Source of the DNA: Pseudofulvimonas gallinarii
Lineage (GTDB): Bacteria > Pseudomonadota > Gammaproteobacteria > Xanthomonadales > UBA2363
Assembly (NCBI RefSeq): GCF_004343305.1
Contig: NZ_SMAF01000004.1
Location: 62,001 to 126,000, forward strand
Length of the DNA: 64,000 nt
Reading direction: 5' to 3'
A model generated the notes under the pieces. That model worked only from the letters and a program-made list of their open reading frames with translations, did not search any database and was not told the origin of the DNA. The position numbers and the translations under genes are program-made. Shown here in pieces: positions 9,307 to 17,851 of this stretch. Positions within the stretch are counted from its first letter, which is position 1, and each line of letters opens with the position of its first letter.

Positions 9307-9660
9307 TTACATCGTCAGCGTCGGCTTGTCGGAATTGAGCATGGCGCCGAGGACGGCTTCGATGCGGGAACGCGCCGCCTCGCCGTCGGGTGAGTCGTTG
9401 AACTGGATGCCGACGCCAGCGACCGCACCGGACTGCGCACCCGTCGGGGTCACCCAGACGACCTTGCCGGACACCGGCAGGCGGTCCCCTTCTTCAGCGA
9501 GGTTGAGCAGCAGGAAGATCTCGTCGCCGAGCCGGAACGACTGCGTCGTCGGCACGAACAGGCCGCCACCGCGAATGGACGGCATGTAGGCGCCATACAG
9601 CGCCGCCTTGTCCTTGATCGTGATCGGCAGGATGGCCTGCCGTGCTCCGCCCATCTGCAT
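9307..9660 (-). CDS. pilZ: Type IV pilus assembly PilZ-domain protein
   Basis: The 117-residue product starts MQMGGARQAILPITIKDKAA and contains YMPSIRGGGLFVPT, GDEIFLLLNL and KVVWVTPTGAQ followed by GVGIQFND. These match the stand-alone PilZ of type IV pilus assembly in length and sequence. Family PilZ proteins of this short type lack the RxxxR arginines used for c-di-GMP binding, and I see none here. In Xanthomonas PilZ binds both FimX and the PilB ATPase, so the FimX-like gene at 3887 is a probable partner. The ATG at 9660 follows a GGGGG-containing ribosome-binding site; an ATG at 9654 is equally spaced. The usual holB-tmk neighbours are missing. Confidence 0.88.
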   Translation of the reverse strand: MQMGGARQAILPITIKDKAALYGAYMPSIRGGGLFVPTTQSFRLGDEIFLLLNLAEEGDRLPVSGKVVWVTPTGAQSGAVAGVGIQFNDSPDGEAARSRIEAVLGAMLNSDKPTLTM

Positions 9661-9823
9661 ACAGCCCCCTGTAAAGCTGCCGGTATCGGCCGGCTTGCGG
9701 CACGAGTTTGCCACACGCGAAGCGGCGCGCGCGAGCGGCCACCGGCCGCGGCAGGGAACATTCACGCGGCTGGCGACCCGTTCGGCGCTATGCTCGGTCG
9801 GCCCAGACTGGCGGCTCCGACCA

Positions 9824-10909
9824 ATGACCCCGGCAAAGACATCCACCCCGAACGCGCGCCTGCGCGCCCTGGTCCCGGGTCTCGCCGCTGCGGCAATGGC
9901 CAGCGCGGTGCTGGCGTCGCCGCTGAAGCGGGACGAGCACGTGCTCCTTGTTCCGACGCCGGCGCGTAACCTTGCAGACGGACGGGTCGAACTGGATATC
10001 CAGGCCTGGGTGTTCGAGTACGAGCCACGCCGCGGCAGCGTCGCGCTGTTCGCCCGCTATCTCGACCTCGATCCAGATGACCTGCCGCCGGAGCGGCGCG
10101 GCCTGTTCGAGGCGCGCACACAGCTGTTCCGCGTCGACTCCGAACGCAACAAGCAACTGCGGATCCGCATCGCGGGCGGGATCGAGGTCGACCTGCCACG
10201 CACGCGGTCCGATGGCCGGACCGGCAGGCGGGTCACGCTGGACGCGGGCGCCCCAGGCACCGCCGACTGGATCGAGTTGCAGGTCGTCGCACCCGGGGGC
10301 GATGACCGGCTGTTCACCGGCAGGGCACAGCGTGTACCCGACGAAGGGCTGTCCGTGGTCTCGGACATCGACGACACCATCAAGCATTCCAGCGTCCGCG
10401 ACCGTCGCGAGCTGCTGCTCAACACCTTCGCCCGCCCGTTCACCGCAGTGCCAGGCATGGCGGCCCGTTACCGGACATTGGCTGCGGAATCGGGAACGCG
10501 TTTCCACTATGTCTCGGCCAGTCCGCTGCAGTTGCAACCGGCGCTGCTCGAGTTCCTGGACGACGCCGGCTATCCGGCCGGCAGCCTGCACCTGCGCGAG
10601 ATGACGTCGTGGGTCAGCCTGCTCGGCGCCGCCCCGGATTCGCCGTCGCACAAGCGAGGGGCCGTCGACCGGCTTCTACGTGATTTCCCGGGGCGCCGGT
10701 TCCTGCTGGTCGGCGACTCCGGCGAACACGATCCGGAAATCTATGCCGGCATCGCGCGCGAGCATGGCAGCCGCATCGCCGGCATCGCCATCCGCGACGT
10801 CACCGGGGAGCCGGCCGGGGCGTCGCGATGGCAAGTGGTGTTCGAGGGCCTGCCCGAGGATCTCTGGACGGTGTTCAAGGATGGCGGCGACTGGCGGGCC
10901 ACGCCCTGA
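9824..10909 (+). CDS. App1-type (DUF2183) phosphatidate phosphatase family protein, secreted
   Basis: The 361-residue product has a signal-like N-terminus (LRALVPGLAAAAMASAVLAS). A beta-rich N-terminal half is followed by the HAD-like catalytic signature DIDDT (residues 181-185), then YVSASPLQLQPALLEFL and FLLVGDSGEHDPEIY, typical of the DUF2183/App1 family. Fungal App1 dephosphorylates phosphatidate; bacterial members are largely untested, so the substrate is inferred. The leader suggests periplasmic action on lipid or another phosphoester. The ATG at 9824 was chosen because the signal peptide begins there; the open frame continues upstream across the divergent pilZ leader. Confidence 0.82.
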   Translation: MTPAKTSTPNARLRALVPGLAAAAMASAVLASPLKRDEHVLLVPTPARNLADGRVELDIQAWVFEYEPRRGSVALFARYLDLDPDDLPPERRGLFEARTQLFRVDSERNKQLRIRIAGGIEVDLPRTRSDGRTGRRVTLDAGAPGTADWIELQVVAPGGDDRLFTGRAQRVPDEGLSVVSDIDDTIKHSSVRDRRELLLNTFARPFTAVPGMAARYRTLAAESGTRFHYVSASPLQLQPALLEFLDDAGYPAGSLHLREMTSWVSLLGAAPDSPSHKRGAVDRLLRDFPGRRFLLVGDSGEHDPEIYAGIAREHGSRIAGIAIRDVTGEPAGASRWQVVFEGLPEDLWTVFKDGGDWRATP

Positions 10910-11082
10910 ACCCGGCTTGCGCGGCGGAAGAACCGGCGAACCATGTCTTGCGGCCATCGGCATCCAGTGAGCGGCGGCGGCGGACAAATCGTCCGTTCGG
11001 CGATCCTTCCAGACGAGCCCTCAGCAAGACACGGCCGTGGCAGGCAGCGGCGACGCCCCCCCCGGCGGTTAAACCGCAAACC

Positions 11083-11116
11083 GGAAACGAAAACGGGCCC
11101 TTGCGGGCCCGTTTCC
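11083..11116 (-). terminator. Rho-independent terminator after tRNA-Ser
   Basis: On the minus strand AAACGGGCCC, loop GCAA, GGGCCCGTTT forms a perfect 10-bp stem followed by TTCGTTT. It begins six bases past the CCA end of tRNA-Ser. Confidence 0.85.
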
Positions 11117-11121
11117 ATATA

Positions 11122-11212
<91 letters not shown>

Positions 11213-11302
11213 GGTGGTCTTTCGGCGGCGAGGCCGCCTCCCGTCCGGTCCGGGCCGCGTGATCCAATCACGCCTGTTTGCCCGTATCTGTTGGGGTTGC
11301 GC

Positions 11303-11331
11303 AGTTTATAGGGCGGCAGGGGTCGTCGCAA
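11303..11331 (-). promoter_or_regulatory. Candidate sigma70 promoter for tRNA-Ser
   Basis: Minus-strand TTGCGA (11331-11326) lies 17 bp from TAAACT (11308-11303), overlapping TATAAA. The site is about 90 bp upstream of the mature tRNA end. An inverted repeat GCGTGAT-CCA-ATCACGC (11257-11273) lies between promoter and tRNA, in the would-be leader. Confidence 0.4.
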
Positions 11332-11393
11332 GGCCCGTTGCACGGATGACGGGAGCCGTGCATTCTGCCGACCGCAGCAGCATAAGGACGCCA

Positions 11394-12098
11394 ATGATCC
11401 ATTACGGCCATGGCAGCCATGTCGGCCGCCGACGCCAGCACAACGAAGACACCTACCTGGCGGATGCCGGGTTGGGTCTGTGGCTCGTCGCGGACGGCAT
11501 GGGCGGGCACGCGCATGGCGAGGTCGCCAGCGCGCTGGCGCGCGACGCCGTGCAGTCCGCCATCGAAGGCGGCCTGGGCCTGGACGAGGCCATCCGCAGC
11601 GCTGCCGAACGCATCATCCGCCAGAGCCGCAGCCAGGGCGACCAGGGACTGCCGATGGGCACCACCATCGCCGCCGTGCGCGCCGACGACAACGGATTCC
11701 ATGCCGCATGGGTCGGCGACAGCCGCATCTACCGCTGGGATGGCAGCACGCTGCAGCAGATCTCGCGCGATCATTCCTATGTCCAGCACCTGGTGCAGCA
11801 GGGCACGCTCACGCCAGGTGAAGCGCGCCGCCATCCCCAGCGCAACGTCGTCACCCAGGCACTGGGCGTGACCGAACAGGACGCGCTCGACATCGCGATG
11901 ATCGACCAGCCGTGGACGCCGTCGACGCAACTGCTGCTGTGCAGCGACGGACTTACCGAAGAAGTCGACGACGAGGCCATCGCCGCCGTGTTCGCGCGCA
12001 ATTACGCGCCGCAGGAAACGGTGGACCACCTGATCCACGCGGCGCTGACCGCCGGTGGCTCGGACAACATCACCGTCCTGGTGCTCAAGCGCTGCTGA
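11394..12098 (+). CDS. PP2C-family serine/threonine protein phosphatase
   Basis: The 234-residue product contains the PP2C metal-binding motifs in order: VGRRRQHNED near the start, LVADGMGGH, AWVGDSRIY, LLLCSDGLTEEV and GGSDNITVLVL. These are the two-metal-site aspartates of PPM phosphatases such as PrpC/Stp1, which reverse Hanks-type kinase phosphorylation. No kinase is adjacent. The ATG at 11394 is seven bases after AAGGA. It is a soluble, single-domain protein without membrane segments. Confidence 0.92.
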   Translation: MIHYGHGSHVGRRRQHNEDTYLADAGLGLWLVADGMGGHAHGEVASALARDAVQSAIEGGLGLDEAIRSAAERIIRQSRSQGDQGLPMGTTIAAVRADDNGFHAAWVGDSRIYRWDGSTLQQISRDHSYVQHLVQQGTLTPGEARRHPQRNVVTQALGVTEQDALDIAMIDQPWTPSTQLLLCSDGLTEEVDDEAIAAVFARNYAPQETVDHLIHAALTAGGSDNITVLVLKRC

Positions 12099-12153
12099 GC
12101 AGCGCGGAGGGCCTTGGCCGCGCTTGACGGGCCGGCCCCCCTGCTCCCCGCCC

Positions 12154-12891
12154 TCAACCCACCGCCGCTTCCGCGGCCAGCTGGCGCCACAGGCTGCCGC
12201 CGCTGACCTTGTCGATGCGGTCGAGCATGGCCTGGTGCTCCCGCAGCTCGTCGAGCGTGGCGCGCAGCACGCGGATCGGTGGCCGCTCGCCGATCGGGCG
12301 AGGAACGAAGGCCTCTCCAGCCGTGGCGGTTTCGGCATGCACACCGGCCAGCATGAGATCGGCCTGACCCGAGGTCATCGCCAGGTACACCTCGGCGAGC
12401 AGCTGGGCATCGAGCAGGGCGCCGTGCAGCGTTCGGTGTGCGTTGTCGATGTCCAGGCGCGAGCACAGCGCATCCAGTGAATTGCGCTTGCCCGGATAGC
12501 GTTCGCGCGCCATCGCCAGGGTGTCGGTGATGCGGGCGCACTCGGCCAGTGAGCGCACCCGCGCGCCAGCGCGCTGCAGTTCGGCATCGAGGAAACCGAC
12601 GTCGAACGCCGCATTGTGGATGACCAGCTCCGCACCTGACACGAAGTCGAGGAATTCTTCGACCACCTGCTCGAACAGCGGCTTGTCGGCAAGGAAATCC
12701 AGCGTCAGCCCGGTGACTTCCTGCGCGCCGGCATCGATCTCGCGCTGCGGGTTGAGGTAGTAGTGGAAGTGCCGCCCGGTCGGGCGGCGCTCGACCAGTT
12801 CGATGCAGCCGATTTCGATGACGCGGTGGCCCTTCGACACTTCCAGGCCGGTGGTTTCGGTATCGAGGACGACGAGGCGCGCACCACTCAT
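12154..12891 (-). CDS. dnaQ: DNA polymerase III epsilon subunit (3'-5' proofreading exonuclease)
   Basis: The 245-residue product has Exo I DTETTG (Asp10, Glu12), Exo [13 protein letters not shown] and Exo III with [14 protein letters not shown], the DEDDh proofreading fold, plus a C-terminal tail ending LWRQLAAE that in this family binds the alpha subunit. It edits replication errors within the Pol III core. The start ATG overlaps the stop of rnhA by four bases (ATGA), so the methyltransferase, rnhA and dnaQ form a coupled operon. Confidence 0.95.
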   Translation of the reverse strand: MSGARLVVLDTETTGLEVSKGHRVIEIGCIELVERRPTGRHFHYYLNPQREIDAGAQEVTGLTLDFLADKPLFEQVVEEFLDFVSGAELVIHNAAFDVGFLDAELQRAGARVRSLAECARITDTLAMARERYPGKRNSLDALCSRLDIDNAHRTLHGALLDAQLLAEVYLAMTSGQADLMLAGVHAETATAGEAFVPRPIGERPPIRVLRATLDELREHQAMLDRIDKVSGGSLWRQLAAEAAVG

Positions 12892-13337
12892 GGCACAGGA
12901 CTCCGCAGGGATTCGGCGGCCGCGCGTGCCAGCTGGTCGACACGTTCGTTTTCGGCGTGGCCGGCGTGGCCGCGCACCCAATGCCAGTCGACCTGATGGC
13001 GTGCCGCGGCGGCGGCCAGACGTTGCCAGAGATCGACGTTCTTTACCGGCTTGCCGTCGGCCGTCCGCCAGCCCCGCGCCTGCCAGCGCGGCAGCCATTC
13101 GGAAATGCCCTGCTGGACGTAGCGGGAATCGGTGTACAGCGAAACGCGGCAGTCGCGCGTGAGCGCTTCAAGCGCCGAGATCGCCGCCATCAGCTCCATG
13201 CGGTTGTTGGTGGTGTCCGGCTCGGCGCCGGACAGTTCGCGTTCGCGGCCGGCGTAACTGAGCACGGCGGCCCAGCCGCCGGGTCCGGGATTGCCAAGGC
13301 AGGCGCCATCGGTATGGATGACCACGTGTGTACTCAA
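12888..13337 (-). CDS. rnhA: Ribonuclease HI
   Basis: The 149-residue enzyme removes RNA from RNA-DNA hybrids. With the TTG start at 13337, the catalytic residues fall at Asp10 ([14 protein letters not shown]), Glu48 (NNRMELMAA), Asp70 (YTDSRYV), His124 ([11 protein letters not shown]) and Asp134, the same numbers as in E. coli RNase HI. This strongly supports the start. A GGAG lies nine bases upstream of it. The TTG overlaps the methyltransferase stop (TTGA), and its own stop overlaps dnaQ. Confidence 0.96.
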   Translation of the reverse strand: MSTHVVIHTDGACLGNPGPGGWAAVLSYAGRERELSGAEPDTTNNRMELMAAISALEALTRDCRVSLYTDSRYVQQGISEWLPRWQARGWRTADGKPVKNVDLWQRLAAAAARHQVDWHWVRGHAGHAENERVDQLARAAAESLRSPVP

Positions 13338-14215
13338 GAATGCGTGCTCCACATGCCTGTAAACAGGGCGGCGGCAGACAGCCGGCCGGGCGTGGTTCCG
13401 GTTGACCGACCAGCGTCGCGGAGGGCATCGGGTGGCCACGCGCCGGCGGGCGGGATGAGGGGCCCCGACCCCGCCTCGATGCGCCTGGCAAGGCTGTCAC
13501 GCTCGTTCACGACGCGGGCCAGGCCATAGCCGGCCGGCACCGGCACGGGCGCCGGCCGCCGCCCCGGCAGTACCCACTGCCGGCTGCGCTTGCGTAGAAC
13601 CCAGATACGCGTGGCGCGCAGGCTGGTGACCAGGGGCCAGCGCTCGGGCGCGCGTTCCGTTCCCGGCAAGCCGGCGACACTGTCACGCAGGCCCCGGCTG
13701 CCGAGGGCGTGGCGGTATTCCAGGGCCAGCCCTCGCGCCTGCGCTTCGGCCAGATGCAGGCGGCGACCCAGCACGCGCGGCGCACCGCCGCGCACCACGC
13801 CCGCGCTTCCGAATCGCCAGTACCACGGACTGAAGCGGTCGAAGCGCAGAACGTACAGCCGTCCCTCAGGCGCGAGCACGCGAGAGGCCTCGGCGAGGAT
13901 ACGGCGATCCAGGTCCGAGCCTTCGCAGACATGCTGGAGCACGATCGCGGGGACGCTGCCGTCGGCCCACGGCCAGTGTTCCGCGCTGGCGCGCACTGCG
14001 CCGCGCAGCCGGCCGTCCAATCCGGGCCGAAGCGACAGGATGCCGTGACGTGCCGATGGACCCGGCGGATGCCGGCGCAACCACAGCACCGGACGGACGC
14101 TGGCGATCTGGCGCAGCAGCCAGGCGTCCTCCTCGCGCAGCAGGCGACGCCAGGCGCGATACGTCACGTCCGGCGGTCGCATTGCGCCGTCGCTGGATCC
14201 GGTTTTCCTGAACAT
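13334..14215 (-). CDS. SAM-dependent methyltransferase-like protein (degenerate, DUF/Methyltransf_11 type)
   Basis: The product is about 293 residues. The region around 55-160 ([40 protein letters not shown]) matches motifs II-V of a class I methyltransferase. The glycine-rich SAM motif I is not evident, so activity is uncertain. A basic, proline-rich C-terminal region follows. Homologues of this type sit between gloB and rnhA in xanthomonads. The ATG at 14215 is preferred; ATG at 14182 and TTG at 14236 are alternatives. It is divergent from gloB with only 65 bases between starts and overlaps rnhA at its stop. Confidence 0.75.
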   Translation of the reverse strand: MFRKTGSSDGAMRPPDVTYRAWRRLLREEDAWLLRQIASVRPVLWLRRHPPGPSARHGILSLRPGLDGRLRGAVRASAEHWPWADGSVPAIVLQHVCEGSDLDRRILAEASRVLAPEGRLYVLRFDRFSPWYWRFGSAGVVRGGAPRVLGRRLHLAEAQARGLALEYRHALGSRGLRDSVAGLPGTERAPERWPLVTSLRATRIWVLRKRSRQWVLPGRRPAPVPVPAGYGLARVVNERDSLARRIEAGSGPLIPPAGAWPPDALRDAGRSTGTTPGRLSAAALFTGMWSTHS

Positions 14216-14280
14216 CGTCCGTGCATTGTCCCGCAAGCGTCGTTATGCTCGCCAGCCTCTCCACTGGTTCACGGGTTCCG

Positions 14281-15075
14281 ATGCCGGACGCCGCGACGCC
14301 CTGCCGGATCGAGGCCGTTCCGGTTCTTGGCGACAACTACGTCTGGGTACTCCACGACGGCCGTCACGCGGTGGTGGTCGATCCGGGCGAGGGCCCACCG
14401 GTCGGTTCATGGCTGCGCGAGCGCGGCCTGGCCCTGACGACGATCCTCATCACCCACCATCACGGCGACCACATCGGCGGCGTGCCCTACCTGTGCGGCG
14501 CCTGGCCCGAGGCCATCGTGATGGCGCCGGAAGACGCGCGCATTCCGCAGGCACTCCGTCGCGTCGGCGAAGGCGACCGCCTGCGCATCGGCTCGCCGTC
14601 CTTCGACTTCGAGGTCTGGGCGATTCCGGGACACACTTCCAGCCATATCGCCTATGTCACCGTGGGCGCGGTGTTCTGCGGCGACACGCTCTTCAGCGCC
14701 GGCTGCGGCCGCCTGTTCGAGGGTACGCCGGCGCAGATGCTGGGGTCTTTGCAACGCCTGGCTCAGCTGCCCGATGACACCGCGGTGTACTGCACGCACG
14801 AATACACGCTGGGCAATTGTCGCTTCGCCCGCCATGTCGATCCGGACAATGCGGCATTGCGTGACTATTGCTCATGGGTCGCCGCCCGGCGTGCCGAGGC
14901 GCTGGTCACCCTGCCCAGCCGCATCGATAGAGAGCGGGCGGTCAACCCGTTCCTCCGCATCGACGAGCCCCCGGTCCGCGCGGCGCTGATGAAGGAACGC
15001 GGCCTGCAGGAGGGCGCCTCACCCGTCGAAGCGTTCGCTGTGCTGCGGGCCTGGAAGGACGGTTTCCGTGGCTGA
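14281..15075 (+). CDS. gloB: Hydroxyacylglutathione hydrolase (glyoxalase II)
   Basis: The 264-residue metallo-beta-lactamase-fold enzyme has THHHGDHIGG (residues 58-67), GHTSSHIAY, GDTLFSAGCGRLFEG and CTHEYT. These supply the binuclear metal ligands, and the C-terminal FLRIDEPPVR helix region binds glutathione in glyoxalase II. It hydrolyses S-lactoylglutathione in methylglyoxal detoxification. The ATG at 14281 gives the usual family length; in-frame starts further upstream would add an unconserved tail. Its last eight bases overlap the GTG start of mltD. Confidence 0.95.
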   Translation: MPDAATPCRIEAVPVLGDNYVWVLHDGRHAVVVDPGEGPPVGSWLRERGLALTTILITHHHGDHIGGVPYLCGAWPEAIVMAPEDARIPQALRRVGEGDRLRIGSPSFDFEVWAIPGHTSSHIAYVTVGAVFCGDTLFSAGCGRLFEGTPAQMLGSLQRLAQLPDDTAVYCTHEYTLGNCRFARHVDPDNAALRDYCSWVAARRAEALVTLPSRIDRERAVNPFLRIDEPPVRAALMKERGLQEGASPVEAFAVLRAWKDGFRG

Positions 15076-16459
15076 TTGGCGGCGACTGCTGTGGGTGGCG
15101 CTTGCCTGCGCGGGACTTGCGGCCTGCCAGGCGCACGCGCCGCGCCGGGTCGCAGATGTGCCGGCTGCAGACACGGCTGTGGATCCCGGATCACACGCCG
15201 GCGGCGGCGATATCCCGCTGCACAACCATCCGCCAGCGAGCAAGGCACGCGCACCGGGCAACATCGCGGACAGCCGCACGACCGGCGAAACGGCCGCGGA
15301 AGGCGACGTCTGGCAGCGTCTGCGCGCAAGCTTCGTGATGCCGGGCTGCGACTACACGCCGGGCGTCCAGCACTGGGTCCGCCGCCATGCCGGTTCGCCA
15401 CGGCGCTTCGCAGCGCAACTGTCGCAGATGCTGCCCGCGATCGAATACACGCAGCGGCAGCTGGCCCAGGCATCCATTCCCGGCGAGTTCGCCCTGCTGC
15501 CGGTGGTGGAAAGCCATTACCACCCGTTCCCCGGTGGGCCGGACCGGCCGGCAGGCATCTGGCAGATGATCGCGGCGACGGGCCGCGCCGGCGGCCTGCG
15601 CGTGGACGCCTGGTTCGATGGCAGGCTCAATCTCGCAGCCAGCACCGCGGCGGCGGTTGTGCTGCTCGACCGCTATGCCGAACAGTTTGGCGAGGACTGG
15701 CGCCTGGTCGCATTCGCCTACAACGCGGGTGAATACCGCGTGCGGCGCGCCCTTGAGCGCCACAAGCCCGGTGACCATGCAGACAGCCTGCAGGCACTGG
15801 GCATGCCGCGTACCAGCCTGGAGTACCTCGACAAACTGCTCGCCCTGTCGTGCCTGGTGCGCGAGCCTGAGCGCGTGGGGCTGGAGCTGCCGGCGCTTCC
15901 CGCCGGACAGCAGCTGGTGGAGCTGGAACTGGATGGCGCGGTCGGACTGTCGCTGGCGCGTGCCCTGTCCGGCATGGACCGCGACGAATTCGCCCGCCGC
16001 AACGGCGGCATGCTGAAGGGCCGCACGCCGCCGGGCGACCGCCTGAAGCTGCTGGTGCCCGCGCATCGCCTGGACGATGCCAGGCGCGCCCTGGCCGGCA
16101 TACCGGCCGCGCGGCGCATGGAATGGCAGCAGCAGCACCTGGCCTCGCCCGACGAGTTGCAGGCGATTGCGGCCGAGAACGGCCTGGACACCGGCGCGCT
16201 GCTGGCGCTCAACGGCCTCGATAACCTCGACGCCGACATCGCCGGCCAGCGCCTGTGGCTGCCGGGCGCTGGCGGCGGAAACGGTGACGTCGCGGCCGGC
16301 GCGCAAGGAAGCGGCACGGTCCATGTCGTCCGCAGTGGCGACAGCCTCTGGCAGATCGCCCGCCGCCACGGCCTCACCGTGGCCGAGCTGCTTCGTTACA
16401 ATCGGATGAATGACACGCGCATCAAGCCGGGCCAGCGCCTGCGCCTGAGCGCGCCGTGA
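15068..16459 (+). CDS. mltD: Membrane-bound lytic murein transglycosylase D-type lipoprotein
   Basis: The 463-residue precursor carries a lipoprotein signal (VALACAGLAAC, lipobox LAAC). An SLT domain follows with catalytic Glu148 in LLPVVESHYHPF and the supporting GIWQMIAATGR and AFAYNAGEYRVRRAL segments. At the C-terminus one poor and one good LysM repeat occur; the last is VHVVRSGDSLWQIARRHGLT, ending NDTRIKPGQRLRLS. It cleaves peptidoglycan glycan strands at the outer membrane. The GTG start lies inside the end of gloB, so the two are co-translated. Confidence 0.92.
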   Translation: MADWRRLLWVALACAGLAACQAHAPRRVADVPAADTAVDPGSHAGGGDIPLHNHPPASKARAPGNIADSRTTGETAAEGDVWQRLRASFVMPGCDYTPGVQHWVRRHAGSPRRFAAQLSQMLPAIEYTQRQLAQASIPGEFALLPVVESHYHPFPGGPDRPAGIWQMIAATGRAGGLRVDAWFDGRLNLAASTAAAVVLLDRYAEQFGEDWRLVAFAYNAGEYRVRRALERHKPGDHADSLQALGMPRTSLEYLDKLLALSCLVREPERVGLELPALPAGQQLVELELDGAVGLSLARALSGMDRDEFARRNGGMLKGRTPPGDRLKLLVPAHRLDDARRALAGIPAARRMEWQQQHLASPDELQAIAAENGLDTGALLALNGLDNLDADIAGQRLWLPGAGGGNGDVAAGAQGSGTVHVVRSGDSLWQIARRHGLTVAELLRYNRMNDTRIKPGQRLRLSAP

Positions 16460-16492
16460 TTCACGCCATTCCACTTCTCGGAGTACATCGCG

Positions 16493-17278
16493 ATGGGATT
16501 TCTTGCCGGCAAGCGCGCCCTGGTCGTGGGCATCGCCAGTCACCGATCGATCGCCTGGGGCATTGCCGAGGCCATGCGCCGTGAAGGCGCCGAACTCGCC
16601 CTGACCTACCAGAACGAGCGCCTGAAGGATCGCGTCGACGAGGCGGCCAAGGAGTTCGGCAGCAATATCGTCCTGCCCTGCGACGTCGCCGAGGACAGCC
16701 AGATCGACACCCTGTTCACCGAACTGGGAAAGCACTGGGATGGCCTCGACATCCTGGTCCATTCGGTCGGCTTCGCGCCACGTGAAGCGCTGCAGGGCGG
16801 TTTCCTTGACGGACTGACGCGTGAGAACTTCGCCATCGCCCACGACATTTCCAGCTACAGCCTCGCCGCGCTGGCGAAGGCGGCGCGCCCGATGATGCAG
16901 GGACGCAATGGCGCCATCCTGACCCTGACCTACCTGGGCGCCGTGCGCGCGATGGCCAGCTACAACGTCATGGGCCTGGCAAAGGCCAGCCTCGAGGCCA
17001 ACGTGCGCTTCCTGGCCTACAACCTGGGACCGGAAGGCACGCGCGTGAACGCGATCTCCGCCGGCCCGATCCGCACGCTGGCGGCTTCGGGCGTCGGCAA
17101 TTTCCGCAAGATGCTGGACACCGTGCAGGCGGCGACGCCGCTGCGGCGCAACGTGACCATCGAGGACGTGGGCAATGCCGCCGCCTTCCTGTGCTCCGAC
17201 CTGGCCGCCGGCATCACCGGCGAGGTCACTTACGTCGACGCCGGCTACAGCACGGTTGCGATGGCGGGCATCGAATAA
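16493..17278 (+). CDS. fabI: Enoyl-[acyl-carrier-protein] reductase (NADH), FabI type
   Basis: The 261-residue SDR-fold enzyme has [13 protein letters not shown] (dinucleotide loop), [11 protein letters not shown], the catalytic Tyr157 and Lys164 in YNVMGLAK, and [17 protein letters not shown], all diagnostic of FabI. It carries out the last reduction of type II fatty acid elongation. Many Xanthomonas rely on FabV instead, so FabI is a mild taxonomic pointer away from that genus. GGAG lies 12 bases before the ATG. A GC-rich hairpin follows the stop. Confidence 0.96.
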   Translation: MGFLAGKRALVVGIASHRSIAWGIAEAMRREGAELALTYQNERLKDRVDEAAKEFGSNIVLPCDVAEDSQIDTLFTELGKHWDGLDILVHSVGFAPREALQGGFLDGLTRENFAIAHDISSYSLAALAKAARPMMQGRNGAILTLTYLGAVRAMASYNVMGLAKASLEANVRFLAYNLGPEGTRVNAISAGPIRTLAASGVGNFRKMLDTVQAATPLRRNVTIEDVGNAAAFLCSDLAAGITGEVTYVDAGYSTVAMAGIE

Positions 17279-17291
17279 TCCGTCGCATTCC

Positions 17292-17320
17292 CATCCGCCA
17301 GGCCGCCGGCCTGGCGGATG
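17292..17320 (+). terminator. Strong hairpin after fabI (possible terminator)
   Basis: CATCCGCCAGGCC, loop GCC, GGCCTGGCGGATG is a perfect 13-bp stem starting 14 bases after the fabI stop. No T-tract follows, so termination may need Rho or the hairpin may only protect the 3' end. Confidence 0.45.
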
Positions 17321-17772
17321 TCGCCGCACGACCACGGCGACGGACGGCCTTCGCAAGACACCCGCTGCGCATGGCAACCGGGCAGCATCGGCTCCCGCCA
17401 TAGGGTCTTGTGGCAAGCCGCAATTCGGGGCGTTACGGCTCACTCCGGCCGACCGGCGGCAGCCGCCCTGGCCACCGCGCGGCGGCTGGCGCGGCGACCT
17501 GGATGTCCTCGGCGTACAGCCCCGGCGCGGAAGTCCCTGGCCGACGGCGCTGGCAGCCTCTGCCGGCTGCCTGATCGCGCTGTGGTCGCCCGGCCGGGCG
17601 CCCGGCCGCCCAGCGGATCACGTCGACCCGTTGCATGTTCCCGCGCGGGACACTTGAGAGGCCTCACCTTGGCCTGGCACCGCGCAAAGGCGCGGACAGC
17701 CTCTGGCCATTGCGGACCGTCGGCAGGCGGCCGTCCGGAAGTCCCTGGCTGCGCCCCTCGGGTCCCATGACC
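17321..17772. other. About 450-bp GC-rich intergenic stretch without a convincing gene
   Basis: Open frames occur on both strands but read as Arg/Ala/Pro-rich composition with no recognisable motif or ribosome-binding site. A 13-base segment GGAAGTCCCTGGC occurs twice (near 17529 and 17739), and GC-rich dyads are frequent (for example GGCCGGGCGCCCGGCC near 17594). It could hold a small RNA or be the remains of a lost gene; nothing can be asserted. Confidence 0.5.
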
Positions 17773-17799
17773 GAAAAGGCCGGCAATGCCGGCCTTTTC
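17773..17799. terminator. Bidirectional Rho-independent terminator after ppiD
   Basis: GAAAAGGCCGGC, loop AAT, GCCGGCCTTTTC is a 12-bp perfect stem with A and T tracts on either side. It lies 53 bases beyond the ppiD stop on the minus strand and could also stop plus-strand reads. Confidence 0.8.
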
Positions 17800-17851
17800 A
17801 TTCTCGCGGTCGGCGCGGGGCGTCGCCCGCGCTGGATCCGTCGCCCGGGGC

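Noticed and set aside
11257-11273. Inverted repeat GCGTGAT-CCA-ATCACGC as a CRP site
   Set aside because: The spacer between GTGA and TCAC is too short for a CRP site, and it lies within the expected tRNA-Ser leader.
17318-17770. 150-codon open frame on the plus strand after fabI
   Set aside because: Arg/Pro/Ala-rich composition, no motif, no ribosome-binding site; typical of random frames in high-GC DNA.
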